Assembly (NCBI RefSeq): GCF_001654495.1
Contig: NZ_CP015849.1
Span: forward strand, 7,233,001 to 7,297,000
Reading direction: 5' to 3'
DNA length: 64,000 nucleotides
DNA from: Streptomyces sp. SAT1
GTDB lineage: Bacteria; Actinomycetota; Actinomycetes; Streptomycetales; Streptomycetaceae
Positions 51,244 through 59,551 of the stretch are shown here, in pieces. A program made the position numbers and the translations under genes. The stretch's first letter is position 1, and every line of letters starts with the position of its first letter. The notes under the pieces were generated by a model, which was given only the letters and a program-made list of their open reading frames with translations, had not been told where the DNA came from and ran no database searches.

Positions 51244-51282
51244 GGGCGTATGCCCATACTGTTTGGGCGTACGCCCAAACTG
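51244..51282. promoter_or_regulatory. Duplicated TetR operator
   Basis: GGGCGTATGCCCATACTG (51244-51261) is repeated with two changes as GGGCGTACGCCCAAACTG (51265-51282), exactly 21 bp or two helical turns apart. The second copy lies in a perfect 20-bp palindrome, GTTTGGGCGTACGCCCAAAC (51261-51280). It lies between the divergent TetR and methyltransferase genes. Confidence 0.85.
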
Positions 51283-51304
51283 GCCGTCGACAGCGGGAGG
51301 CCCT

Positions 51305-52168
51305 GTGCCGGACATCGTCAACAACGAGCAGGAAAAGGCGTGGAACGGTCCCGAGGGCGCCCACTGGGCCCGCCACCGGGACCGCTGGAACGCCGTGAAC
51401 GAGGGCTTCGACGAGCCGCTCCTCGACGCCGCCGCGATCACCGGAGCGCACCGGAGCCTCGACCTGGGCTGCGGCTCCGGGCAGACCACACTCCTCGCCG
51501 CGCTGCGCGCGCCCCGGGGGAGCGCCCTGGGCCTCGACCTGTCCGGCCCGATGCTCGCGTCGGCACGGGCGCGCGCGGAGAAGGAGGGCGTCGCGAACGT
51601 CTCCTTCACCCGGGGCGACGCACAGGTGCACCCCTTCGAACCGGGGGCGTTCGACGCGGCGATCAGCCGCTACGGCGTGATGTTCTACGCCGATCCCGTC
51701 GCGGCCTTCGCCAACGTCCGCCGGGCGCTGCGACCCGGCGGACGCCTGGCGTTCGTGTGCCCGGCCGACGCCGCGCTCAACGACTGGACGGCGGCGATGG
51801 CGTCCCTGCGCGGCCTCCTGCCGGTCGGCGACTTCGGCACACCCGGGCTGCCCGGCATGTTCTCGCTGGCCGACCGCGGCCGCGTCCACGCCGTCCTCAC
51901 CGCCGCCGGATACACCGGCATCACCACCGAACACGTGCAGGCGTACGGCACGTGGGGGCACGGAGCCGAGGACGCGGCGGACTTCCTGCTCGGCACCGGC
52001 CCCGGCCGCCACCTCATGGAGCGGGCGGACCAGGACGCCCGGGACCGCGCCCGGCACACCCTCACCGCCCACCTGCGCGGCCATGAGTCGGACGACGGCA
52101 CGGTCCGGTTGCTCAGCACGTCCTGGCTGGTCACCGCGGACCGGCCGGCCGCGCCCCCGGGGCCGTGA
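51305..52168 (+). CDS. Class I SAM-dependent methyltransferase
   Basis: Methyltransferase of 287 residues. Motif I is LDLGCGSGQTTLLA; the acidic ribose-binding position is in LGLDLSGPML, motif II near GDAQVHPFEPGAFDAAISR, and motif III in LRPGGRLAFVCPAD. The N-terminal WNGPEGAHWARHRDRWNAVN is typical of small-molecule methyltransferases of the UbiE/COQ5-like group. GTG 51305 follows GGGAGG and lies immediately after the duplicated operator, so expression is likely repressed by the divergent TetR. Substrate unknown; detoxification or self-protection is a reasonable inference from the regulatory arrangement. Confidence 0.9.
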   Translation: MPDIVNNEQEKAWNGPEGAHWARHRDRWNAVNEGFDEPLLDAAAITGAHRSLDLGCGSGQTTLLAALRAPRGSALGLDLSGPMLASARARAEKEGVANVSFTRGDAQVHPFEPGAFDAAISRYGVMFYADPVAAFANVRRALRPGGRLAFVCPADAALNDWTAAMASLRGLLPVGDFGTPGLPGMFSLADRGRVHAVLTAAGYTGITTEHVQAYGTWGHGAEDAADFLLGTGPGRHLMERADQDARDRARHTLTAHLRGHESDDGTVRLLSTSWLVTADRPAAPPGP

Positions 52169-52204
52169 CAGCGGGCGTGTTGCGTGGGCGTACCGACGCG
52201 CGCA

Positions 52205-54196
52205 TCAGGGCAGGGCGAGCACGTCCTCGATTGCCGCGCGGATCTCCTCGTCGCGCAGGAAGGCCCGGTAGTCGCGGTACGAGGAGAGGCGCCGGTCGGA
52301 CTCCCGTACCGCACGCAGCAGGTCGCGCGTCCCCGGCGACACCGTGCCGATGCCGGCGAGGGCCCGCAGCGCGTCGACGAAGCAGCCGTAGGAGTCGTCG
52401 GCGTCCGCGAGCGGGACGAGGTACTCCTCCAGGACGGAGACGCTCGGCTCGCGCTCACCGGTGATCGACCACAGAGCCGGCGCCGCCCGCAACCGCAGCC
52501 AGTCGGGGCCGTGTTCCACGGCGTGACGCACCGGACCGGCGTACGGCGCGGCCGCCGGTCCGAAGTCACCGACGAGGCCGACGGGCCCGTACACCCAGCC
52601 CTCCTCGGCCAGTAGCGCCTCCCCGATCAGGCGCAGCGCCGTGTCCCGGTCGCCGCCCAGACGCCAGACGGCCCACGCCACCTTGATCCGGTTGCCCGGG
52701 TGATCGAGGGCCACACACCCGCGCACGGCGTCCGCGGCCGACGACGCGGCCGGTCCCATCGCGGCCAGCACGTCGACCGCGGACAGCGACCACCGGGAGT
52801 CGTCCAGCAGGGCCACCACCTCGGGGAGTGCGGGTGCCGCGGCGGGGCCCCACGCCGTGAGCACCTCCAGGAGGCGGCCGACCGGCGCCCTGTCCACGCC
52901 GTCCCCGCGAAGCTGCGCGCGCACCGCGGGCAGCAGGGCGTCCGCATGAGCCCCCAGCGGGGTCAGCACGTCCTCGATCTCCGGCAGCCGGGGGTCACCC
53001 ATGACGTACGAGCGGGAGTAGTGGCCCTGGTACGGCGCGCACAGCCGCTCGACCAGACCTTGCAGCCCGCGCGGATCACCGATGCGTGTCAGGGCCCAGC
53101 GGGCATGGTCGCCCACGGTGCCCTCCAGCAACTCGGCCCCGCCCGGATCGTCCAGCAGGGCGGCCAACTCGTCGGCGTACTCGGCCGACCGGGGCCCCAG
53201 CACCGCGAGCAGATGGGCCGCCCGGAACCGCACACCGTCGTCGGGGTCGCGGAGCAGGGCGCCCGCGAGCGGCAGCAGCGCCGGTGCCGCGGACGGCCTG
53301 ACCACCAGCACGCACCACGCCTCGTCCAGCGCGGCCCGGCACAGCGGCGCGTCCCCGGTCCGGTGTGCCGCCTCGATGAGCCGTACGACGAAGGAGAGCG
53401 CGGTACCGGGCTCGTCCTCGAACAGCGGGGCCGTCCAGGAGACCACCTCCTCGCGGGTGAAGGCCCCTTCGACGTCCGGCGCGTACCACACCGCCTCGAA
53501 CAGCGGACGCGAGGAGGCGTCCGACAGAACCTCCACCAGCAGGTCCAGCTCACGGACCGGGACCCGGGGATCGAAGGAGGCCCAGGCGTGCACGGCCGCG
53601 ACCCGCAGGACGGGATCGCCGGTCCGCAGCACCTCCCGCACCACCGCCCGCACCCGGTCCACCGCCCCGGCACCGGCCGGCTCGCCCGCGACGGCCGTCC
53701 CCAGCGCGAGCAGCAGCGGCAGCCGCACGGCGGGGTCCGTCTCCGTGTGCCACCGCTCCAGCAGCGCATCGGCGCCCACCGGGAGGGACAGCGTCTCCCT
53801 GCGCACCTCTGGTCGGGGATCCGCGAGCAGCGCCCTCAGCCGGGGCCGCTGGGACCGCCACGCCTCGCGCCACCCCGCGTCCACCGGTCCGGGCCCGGCC
53901 GCCGCCCTCGCCAGACAGGCCACCAGTTCGACCAGGGCGACCCGGGCGCCCATGCCCGGGTCGCAGGCGAGGGCGAGGACGACCGGCAGCGCGGCGGTCG
54001 CGTCGGACGTCAGGCCCCCGGTGCCCCGCACCAGGGAGACGAACAGGGGGTGGCAGTCCTCCTCGGCCGCCTCGCCGCCTTTGTGCAGCACGCGTCTCAG
54101 GGCGCGCCGCGCCTCCTTGTCCTGGACCTGTCCGAGCATCGCCCCGAGCCGGTCCGCCGCCATGCCGCCCGGACCGCCGGGCCCCGCGCCTGCCAC
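52205..54196 (-). CDS. HEAT-repeat protein
   Basis: All-alpha repeat protein of up to 663 residues. Repeating amphipathic pairs are visible throughout, for example DPAVRLPLLLALGTAVAGEP, DPVLRVAAVHAWASFDP, DDGVRFRAAHLLAVLGPRSA and WSLSAVDVLAAMGPAASSAA, each of about 35-40 residues with a Pro or Asp at the turn. There is no enzymatic motif, signal peptide or membrane segment. HEAT solenoids of this size in Streptomyces are usually protein-binding scaffolds or part of polymorphic immunity/regulatory systems. The GTG at 54196 is used; the ATG at 54163 is an alternative 11 codons in. The gene is single, convergent with the methyltransferase gene. Role unknown. Confidence 0.85.
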   Translation of the reverse strand: MAGAGPGGPGGMAADRLGAMLGQVQDKEARRALRRVLHKGGEAAEEDCHPLFVSLVRGTGGLTSDATAALPVVLALACDPGMGARVALVELVACLARAAAGPGPVDAGWREAWRSQRPRLRALLADPRPEVRRETLSLPVGADALLERWHTETDPAVRLPLLLALGTAVAGEPAGAGAVDRVRAVVREVLRTGDPVLRVAAVHAWASFDPRVPVRELDLLVEVLSDASSRPLFEAVWYAPDVEGAFTREEVVSWTAPLFEDEPGTALSFVVRLIEAAHRTGDAPLCRAALDEAWCVLVVRPSAAPALLPLAGALLRDPDDGVRFRAAHLLAVLGPRSAEYADELAALLDDPGGAELLEGTVGDHARWALTRIGDPRGLQGLVERLCAPYQGHYSRSYVMGDPRLPEIEDVLTPLGAHADALLPAVRAQLRGDGVDRAPVGRLLEVLTAWGPAAAPALPEVVALLDDSRWSLSAVDVLAAMGPAASSAADAVRGCVALDHPGNRIKVAWAVWRLGGDRDTALRLIGEALLAEEGWVYGPVGLVGDFGPAAAPYAGPVRHAVEHGPDWLRLRAAPALWSITGEREPSVSVLEEYLVPLADADDSYGCFVDALRALAGIGTVSPGTRDLLRAVRESDRRLSSYRDYRAFLRDEEIRAAIEDVLALP

Positions 54197-54312
54197 TTGT
54201 GCCCCCGTGCCCGCTCGGTCGGTCTCCGGCGCACATCATGACATCGCCAGGCGGCCCGCCGGATCCCGCGTGACCACGAGGGACGGCGGACCGCCGCCGG
54301 GGAAAGGGCCGT

Positions 54313-54999
54313 TCAGGTCAGGCCCGGACTCTCGGCGGTCGCCTCCGCCAGCGACTTGCGCGCCAGGTCCGGGACCTCGCAGTCGGGTGCGGCACGGCCG
54401 ATCGGGAAGAGGATGTAGGGCCGTTCGTTGCCGGGCCGCTCGCAGATCTCGGTGAGGAAGCCCATCGGGTTGGGTGTGTGCGTCAGGGTGCTCAGCCCCA
54501 TGGCGTGCAGGGCGGCGATGAAGAAGCCGCACGCGATGCCCACACTCTCGTTGACGTAGTAGTTCTTGCGCAGCGAACCGTCCGGCATCGCCGTGCTCTT
54601 CTCGGCGAAGCAGACGACGATCCACGGCACGACGTCGAGATAGCTCTTGTCCGCGTCCGTCTCCAGGCGCGCGAGCGCGGCACGCCACTCGGGCGGGATC
54701 CGCCCGCCCTCGTAGTTGACCCGCTCCTCCTCCTCGGCGGCGACCCGGATGCGGTGCTTGGTCCCCGCGTCGCCGATCACGGCGAACTTCCACGGCTGGA
54801 AGTGGGCGCCGGACGGGGCGGTGTTCGCCGCGGCGATGGCGAGGTCGACACACGCGCGCGGGACCGGCTCGTCGCTGAAGAACCGCACACTGCGGCGGCG
54901 GTCGAGGAACGACACGAAGTCCTCGCCCCGCCGGACCATCTCGGCCTCCCCGTACCGCTCGGGCCGGTACGGGACGAACGGGTGGGTGTGCTGCCTCAC
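54313..54999 (-). CDS. Nitroreductase-family flavoprotein
   Basis: FMN oxidoreductase of 228 residues. The FMN phosphate loop is RRRSVRFFSDEPVPRACVDL, followed by AANTAPSGAHFQPWKFAVIG, the central YYVNESVGIACGFFIAALHA and a late GFLTEICERPGNERPYILFP. The AAANTAPSGAH motif points to the branch near iodotyrosine deiodinase and BluB rather than classic nitroreductases. GTG 54999 has GAGGAGGAG upstream, the best ribosome binding site in the area. It diverges from an Lrp/AsnC gene, which is the likely regulator. Substrate unknown; reductive dehalogenation or quinone-type reduction are options for this branch. Confidence 0.88.
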   Translation of the reverse strand: MRQHTHPFVPYRPERYGEAEMVRRGEDFVSFLDRRRSVRFFSDEPVPRACVDLAIAAANTAPSGAHFQPWKFAVIGDAGTKHRIRVAAEEEERVNYEGGRIPPEWRAALARLETDADKSYLDVVPWIVVCFAEKSTAMPDGSLRKNYYVNESVGIACGFFIAALHAMGLSTLTHTPNPMGFLTEICERPGNERPYILFPIGRAAPDCEVPDLARKSLAEATAESPGLT

Positions 55000-55104
55000 T
55001 GCTGCTCCTCCTCGGCCGGGGGACCACAGCGTGAGCCATGGACAGCCGAATAGGCAACGCAGTCCCTTTTCTCTTGCTAATCTGACAAAGAATGAGGCCG
55101 GACG

Positions 55105-55641
55105 ATGCCTCCGAGATCGCAGATCGGCAGGCACAGCGCCATGGCACGCCAGGGACTCGACCCGCTCGACGGCCGGATGCTGCGCCTGCTGCGGGAGCGC
55201 CCCCGCGAGGGCCTGCTGGAGATCGCCCGCCGGCTCGGCGTCGCACGCGGCACGCTGCAGGCCCGGCTCGACCGGCTGACCGCCTCCGGCGTGGTCACCG
55301 GCTACGGCCCGGACGTGGACGTCGCCGCCCTCGGCCACGTGGTCCAGGCGTTCACCACCTTCGAGGTGGACCAGCCGGCCCGCGAGGCCATCGCCGCCCG
55401 TCTGCGGGCCGTCCCGCAGATCATCGAGGCCCACATCGTGACGGGCCCCGGTGACATCTGGTGCCGCATCGCGGGCACGAGCAACCAGCACGTCCAGCAG
55501 GTGATCGACGATGTCCTCGCCGTACCGGGCGTCCGCCGCAGCACGACGGTCATCGCCCTGAGCGCCGTCGTCCCCCACCGGGTCCAGCCCCTGGTCGACG
55601 AGGTGGCCGGCCTGCCACCCGGCCCGGACGTGCGGCAGTGA
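55105..55641 (+). CDS. Lrp/AsnC-family regulator
   Basis: Regulator of 178 residues. The N-terminal helix-turn-helix reads LDPLDGRMLRLLRERPREGL, then LEIARRLGVARGTLQARLDR; the C-terminal RAM/AsnC ligand domain has TFEVDQPAREAIAARLRAVP, IIEAHIVTGPGDIWCRIAGT and VPGVRRSTTVIALS. It is probably responsive to an amino acid or a related small ligand. The ATG at 55105 lacks a strong ribosome binding site; an ATG at 55141 would give a shorter product starting MARQGLDPLDGRML. Divergent from the nitroreductase-like gene, which it is expected to control through the 105-bp shared region. Confidence 0.9.
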   Translation: MPPRSQIGRHSAMARQGLDPLDGRMLRLLRERPREGLLEIARRLGVARGTLQARLDRLTASGVVTGYGPDVDVAALGHVVQAFTTFEVDQPAREAIAARLRAVPQIIEAHIVTGPGDIWCRIAGTSNQHVQQVIDDVLAVPGVRRSTTVIALSAVVPHRVQPLVDEVAGLPPGPDVRQ

Positions 55642-55805
55642 CCACCGACGTCCGCCCCGGCTGCCCGGTACAGAACACGAAGCGGTACCACCTCACGTCG
55701 CCTCCACGGCACTTCACCCGACCGGACCCGTGACCCTCCGGGCCGCCGCCGGTTGACCAGGTGGTCGGTCGGGCCGGTGAGATCGGGACACGGGAGGAAC
55801 GCGCC

Positions 55806-58800
55806 ATGGACCACGGCACGGATGCGGGGCACGGGTCCGTCACCAGGCGGCGCTTCCTGGGGGCGTCGGCCGCCTCGGTCGCGCCGGTCTCGCCGGTCGG
55901 GGCGCCCGCCGGCCGGGCGTTCGCCGCGGCCGGGGCGGGGCGGGTCCTGACGTACCGCGAGACGACCGGAGGGTCCGTCACCGCGCACCCGGAAGGACAC
56001 GCGCTGATCGCCGAGGTGCAGGGCGTGCTGTGGCGCGTGCCGCGGGCGGGCGGCGCGGTCGAGCGGCTGACCCGCTGGGAGGTGGAGGCGACCCGGCCCG
56101 CGTTCGCGCCGGACGGCCGGACGGTGGCCCTGTGCGGCTACGCGGGCGGCGCCTTCCACCTGTGGACGATGCGGGCCGACGGCGGCGGACTGCGCCGGGT
56201 CACCGACGGCCCGTGGGACGACCGCGGGGCGGCGTGGTCGCCGGACGGCACCCGGCTGGCGTTCTCCTCCGAGCGCGGCGGCGACCCGGTGACCGGCGGC
56301 TCCTACGGCCTGTGGACCCTCGATGTCGGCAGCACCCGGCTCACCCGGGTGACGGCAGGCCCCTTCGAGGACTACGACCCGGTGTGGTCCGCGGACGGAC
56401 GCACCCTGGTGTGCGTGCGCGCCGCCCACACACCGGACGGCGGGAACGACGGCGGTCTCTCACTGGTCCGGGTCTCCCTGGCGGACGGCACAGCCCAGCC
56501 GGTGCACACCACGGCCACGGGCCGTCTGCTGTGCCCGGCCGTGTCCCCGCGCGGCCGGATCGCCTGGCTGCGGCTGTCCGGCGCGGACGGCCCGCCCTCC
56601 CTCCCGCCGTCCCGGGCCGAACTGCTGGTCGACGGAAAGGTGGTAGCGGCGGACGAGGACCTGGCCGCCGCCCCGCCGTGCTGGCTCGGCGAGGACCGCC
56701 TCCTCTACGTCGCGGACGGCCGGATCCGGATCCGCTCCCTGACCGGCCCGGCCGTCAGCGACATCCCGTTCACCGCCCGGATGCCGGTCCCCGGCCCGCA
56801 CCGCCGCGGCGTAGGGCGCGACACATCACGGACCGACACCGCCCCCGTGCCCGTGCGCGGTCTGCACCGCCCGGTGCTGTCCCCGGACGGGCGCCGGGTG
56901 GCGTGCGCGGCCCTCAACTCCCTGTGGCTGCTGCCGTCCGGGGCCCCGGGCGCCGGCGCCGAACCGCCGCGCGAGCTGCTGCGGGCCGCCGGTACGGAGT
57001 ACGTGCAGATGCCGGCCTGGGCCCCCGACGGGCGCAGCCTGCTGTACTGCACCGACCGCGACGGACTGACGGCCGTGCGCAGGATCCGCCCGGACGGCTC
57101 GGCGGACGAGGCCGTGACCGGCGGCGGACGCCTGTCCCCGGCCCTGTCGCCGGACGGCACACATCTGGCCTGCCTCGACGTCGGCGGCAACCTGCTGGTC
57201 CGCGACCTGGCCACGGGCGGGGAACGGACCGTGGCCCGCCCCCTCGCCACCGACGGCCCGCCCGGCACCCCCACCTGGTCGCCGGACGGCCGCCAGGTGG
57301 CCTTCTGCGACCGCAACCGGCTCAACCGCCGCTTCCGCGAGGGCTACAACGTCATCCGCGTCGTCGATGTCCGCACGGGCACCGAGCGGCGCCACCTGCC
57401 CGCCGCGCACCAGTCGCTGTCCGACCGGGTCGCGGCCGGACCCGTGTGGTCGCCGGACGGCCGCTGGATGGCGCTCGTCGCCGAATCCGCGCTGTGGCTG
57501 CTGCCGGTCACCCCCGACGGCACTCCGGCGGGGCCCGCCCGCAGGCTCACCGACGAGCCGGCCGACCACCCGAGCTGGGCGGCGGACTCCCGCACCCTCC
57601 TGTACCTGTCCTGCGGGCACCTGCGTCTGCTGTCCCTGGACGACGCCCGCATGCCGGGCCGGACGCGCACCCTGACCGGCGTCCCCGCCGTGCCCTCAGC
57701 CCGTCGCGACGGCCCCGGCGGCCGGGAAACGCTGCGCGTCCACGCCGGGCAGCTGTGGGACGGCACCGGCCGGCCGCCGCGCCACGACGTGGACATCCTC
57801 GTGCGCGGCGACCGGATCACCGCCGTCGCACCGCACCGCGCGCGCCGACCGGGCCACCGCACCTTCGACGCCTCCTCGTGGACCGTCCTGCCGGGCCTGT
57901 TCGACAGCCACACCCACCCCTACCAGGCCACCTACGGCGCCCGGCAGAACCTGACGGCCCTCGCCTACGGCATCACGACCACCGCCTGCATGGGCGGCCC
58001 GCTGTACGAGACGGCCCGGCTGCGCGAGGCCACCGCGTCGGGCGCCTGCCTGGGGCCGCGCTCACTGGCCTGCGCCGAACTGATCGACGGCTCGCGCACC
58101 GCCTACAGCATGGGCCGCGCCCACCGCACCGAGAGCGGGGTACGGCGCACCCTGGCGCGGGCCGCCGCCCTGGACGTCGACTTCGTCAAGACCTATGTGC
58201 GCGCCCCGGGCACGTACATGGCACGGGCCGCCGAGGCGGCGCACCGGCTGGGTGTGCCGTGCGGCAGCCATCTGTGCGCGCCGGGCCGGGCCGCCGGCCA
58301 GGATCTCACCACCCATCTCCAGGCCACCCAGCGACTGCCGTACGGCCACGCCACCACCCCGCTCGGCCACATCCACCAGGACCTGGTCGAGCAGTACGCC
58401 GACGGCGGCTTCGCCCTGATCATGACGCCGTTCAGCGCACAGGTCCTGCTCGGCGCCGACCCGGCGCTCGCCGACGATCCCCGGGTGGACGTCCTCATGC
58501 CGCCCTGGGACGCGGCCACCGTCCACGACCGCGCCCGCACCCGCCCCGGCGCTGCCGAACTCGCGGCGCTGAACGTCGAGTTCGGCGACTACCGGCGGCT
58601 GGCCGAGCACGGGGCCCGGCTCGCCCTGGGCACCGACTCGCCGCTGGTGCCGGTCGGTCTCTCCCTCCATCTGGCGCTGCGGGGTCTCCACGCCCACGGG
58701 TTCACCGCGGCCGAGGCCCTGCACACCGCCACCACCGTCCCGGCCCGTCTCTTCGGTCTCGCCCCGGACCTCGGCACGGTCGAGGCGGGCAGGCTGGCCG

Positions 58801-58946
58801 AGCTGACGGTGGTCGACGGGGACCCCTTCACGGACTTCGCCGCGCTCGTCGACACCGTCGCGGTGGTACGTGCCGGTGTTCCCCACCACCGGGACGACCT
58901 CGTCGCCCGGCACCACAAGGTGTCTTCGTCCCGGACGCCCGCGTGA
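55806..58946 (+). CDS. Tat-exported TolB-propeller amidohydrolase
   Basis: Large protein of 1046 residues. A Tat signal (VTRRRFLGASAAS) is followed by a long beta-propeller of PD40/TolB repeats: FAPDGRTVALCG, WSPDGTRLAFSS, WSADGRTLVCVR, APDGRSLLYC, WSPDGRQVAF, WSPDGRWMALV. The last third is an amidohydrolase: VLPGLFDSHTHPY with the metal His pair, FVKTYVRAPGTY, SHLCAPGRA, and a late catalytic Asp in LALGTDSPLVPVG. Propeller-amidohydrolase fusions exist in actinobacteria but are little studied. GGGAGGAAC precedes ATG 55806. It is probably extracytoplasmic; substrate unknown, perhaps a cyclic amide or peptide-like compound. Confidence 0.88.
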   Translation: MDHGTDAGHGSVTRRRFLGASAASVAPVSPVGAPAGRAFAAAGAGRVLTYRETTGGSVTAHPEGHALIAEVQGVLWRVPRAGGAVERLTRWEVEATRPAFAPDGRTVALCGYAGGAFHLWTMRADGGGLRRVTDGPWDDRGAAWSPDGTRLAFSSERGGDPVTGGSYGLWTLDVGSTRLTRVTAGPFEDYDPVWSADGRTLVCVRAAHTPDGGNDGGLSLVRVSLADGTAQPVHTTATGRLLCPAVSPRGRIAWLRLSGADGPPSLPPSRAELLVDGKVVAADEDLAAAPPCWLGEDRLLYVADGRIRIRSLTGPAVSDIPFTARMPVPGPHRRGVGRDTSRTDTAPVPVRGLHRPVLSPDGRRVACAALNSLWLLPSGAPGAGAEPPRELLRAAGTEYVQMPAWAPDGRSLLYCTDRDGLTAVRRIRPDGSADEAVTGGGRLSPALSPDGTHLACLDVGGNLLVRDLATGGERTVARPLATDGPPGTPTWSPDGRQVAFCDRNRLNRRFREGYNVIRVVDVRTGTERRHLPAAHQSLSDRVAAGPVWSPDGRWMALVAESALWLLPVTPDGTPAGPARRLTDEPADHPSWAADSRTLLYLSCGHLRLLSLDDARMPGRTRTLTGVPAVPSARRDGPGGRETLRVHAGQLWDGTGRPPRHDVDILVRGDRITAVAPHRARRPGHRTFDASSWTVLPGLFDSHTHPYQATYGARQNLTALAYGITTTACMGGPLYETARLREATASGACLGPRSLACAELIDGSRTAYSMGRAHRTESGVRRTLARAAALDVDFVKTYVRAPGTYMARAAEAAHRLGVPCGSHLCAPGRAAGQDLTTHLQATQRLPYGHATTPLGHIHQDLVEQYADGGFALIMTPFSAQVLLGADPALADDPRVDVLMPPWDAATVHDRARTRPGAAELAALNVEFGDYRRLAEHGARLALGTDSPLVPVGLSLHLALRGLHAHGFTAAEALHTATTVPARLFGLAPDLGTVEAGRLAELTVVDGDPFTDFAALVDTVAVVRAGVPHHRDDLVARHHKVSSSRTPA

Positions 58947-59551
58947 TCGGCCGCGCCGGGGTGTGCACACACACCTGTATAATTCTGACGATGTGTCGGG
59001 CGGCGGTACGGCGCGGTGGTCCGCCGCCGAGCTGACGCCGGACACCGCCGCGGCGGGCGGCCGGCGGGTGTCGGCCGGGCGGGGGAGCAGGGGCACGGCG
59101 CGCGGCCGTCTGCGGCCCGCTCCGCCGAGCGCCCGCAGACGGCGAGACCGGAGCCGGAGGGGGAGGCCCGCCGTGCCGTGGCCCGGTGCGAGCGAAGCGG
59201 ACGGCCGGAATTCTCCCTCCACCGCACGGAGATCCGGCCGCATCAGCGAAGACTCGGCGCAGGCGTTCCGGAAGCGGAAGCAGTACCGGACGCGGGCGGA
59301 TCTTGAAAACCGTCGCGCGCCGCTCCGCGCCGCCGGCCGGTCGATACCCAATCACCCGGGTAAACCATGGAACTTTTACAAGTCCGATCGCAGGATCTTA
59401 CATTCCTGGCTGCCTTGACCGCCTGGTGTCGGTGGGGCAGGGTATGCGCCGGGGTCGGACGTGCCTCGTGTTGCACGATCACGTGCCTGCACTGCTGAAA
59501 TACCGCAGAACTGCTGCTTTGTATCGCCAATTGACGTCAAGGGAGCTTTGT
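58947..59551. other. 605-bp region before NRPS: promoter and hairpin
   Basis: No gene is supported. TATAAT at 58978-58983 is a consensus -10, preceded by the perfect palindrome GTGTGCACAC (58961-58970), a possible operator; no good -35 was found. GCCGTCTGCGG at 59105-59115 pairs perfectly with 59133-59143, an 11-bp hairpin that may terminate upstream transcription. From about 59340 to 59550 the DNA is AT-richer than its surroundings, consistent with the NRPS promoter and leader. Confidence 0.5.

Noticed and set aside
58870..59418. Possible small basic protein before the NRPS
   Set aside because: No ribosome binding site, it overlaps the amidohydrolase end, and it has Arg/Pro-rich random-like composition.
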